Source of the DNA: JAGOTP01 sp964415465
GTDB lineage: Bacteria; Patescibacteriota; Patescibacteriia; 2-12-FULL-60-25
NCBI GenBank assembly: GCA_964415465.1
Contig: CAYQAL010000010.1
Location: 1 to 31,382, forward strand
DNA: 31,382 nt
Reading direction: 5' to 3'
Of this stretch, positions 31,333-31,382 are shown one piece after another; the stretch's first letter is position 1, and each line of letters starts with the position of its first letter. Position numbers and translations under genes: made by a program. The notes under the pieces are model-generated. The model was given only the letters and a program-made list of their open reading frames with translations, was not told where the DNA came from and ran no database searches.

Positions 31333-31382
31333 TCCCTTTACAACCAAGTCCGAACCTATTTTGAGTCCAAAATCTAACGAAA

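Noticed and set aside
31102..31377. 91-codon plus-strand frame at the window end
   Set aside because: It is made of the right inverted-repeat copy and flanks; without the recombinase body it is not a gene, only a possible alternative C-terminus.

Overview
The window reads as one end of a genome fragment from a Patescibacteria (Candidate Phyla Radiation) bacterium. I infer this from several signals together. The 16S rRNA fragment departs from two universal primer sites at positions where its structure-based pairing is kept. A large VirB4/HerA-like ATPase sits beside CPR-style satellite genes with no other secretion genes. A sigma factor is followed by a DUF5667-like gene, HrcA is short, and many starts have weak or no Shine-Dalgarno sequence. 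An intact RF2 gene argues for the standard code, not the UGA=Gly code of some CPR lineages. I cannot name a lower rank from sequence alone; an Uhrbacteria/Magasanikbacteria-like group is only a guess.

Layout. 1-772 is the 5' half of a 16S rRNA gene (minus strand) with its promoter region, preceded by rsmA and an ABC half-transporter in the same direction. 3735-4421 is endonuclease V, convergent on prfB. Then come a small membrane protein and, on the plus strand, a half-size NDP-hexose 2,3-dehydratase-like gene convergent on groEL. groES-groEL is preceded by a CIRCE operator. 8.9-10.0 kb holds a very GC-rich orphan gene with its own GC-rich hairpin. 10.1-21.1 kb is a long minus-strand series: sigma factor, DUF5667-like protein, cysS, a Pro/Ala-rich protein, the VirB4-like ATPase, a conserved-looking hypothetical, dnaX, a PRC-barrel protein, a nucleotidyltransferase-like protein and an O-antigen-ligase-like membrane protein. 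21.1-27.4 kb is the stress operon hrcA-grpE-hsp20-dnaK-(DUF3467)-dnaJ plus two unknown genes, headed by a perfect CIRCE and a good promoter. 27.6-29.5 kb on the plus strand carries glyA, a second GC-rich orphan gene and tRNA-Trp. The window ends with a large serine recombinase that overlaps tRNA-Trp in antisense and is bracketed by an exact 162-bp inverted repeat.

How it fits together. The two CIRCE sites and hrcA form one chaperone regulon (GroESL; GrpE/Hsp20/DnaK/DnaJ). The features I would look at first are: (i) two dispersed hairpin elements that share a 76-nt core but have unrelated, locus-specific outer arms, each placed directly after a stop codon inside a gene series; (ii) the recombinase with its 162-bp inverted repeats, which could be an invertible module swapping recombinase C-termini or an assembly fold-back; and (iii) two GC-rich orphan genes with matching start contexts and GC-rich downstream hairpins.
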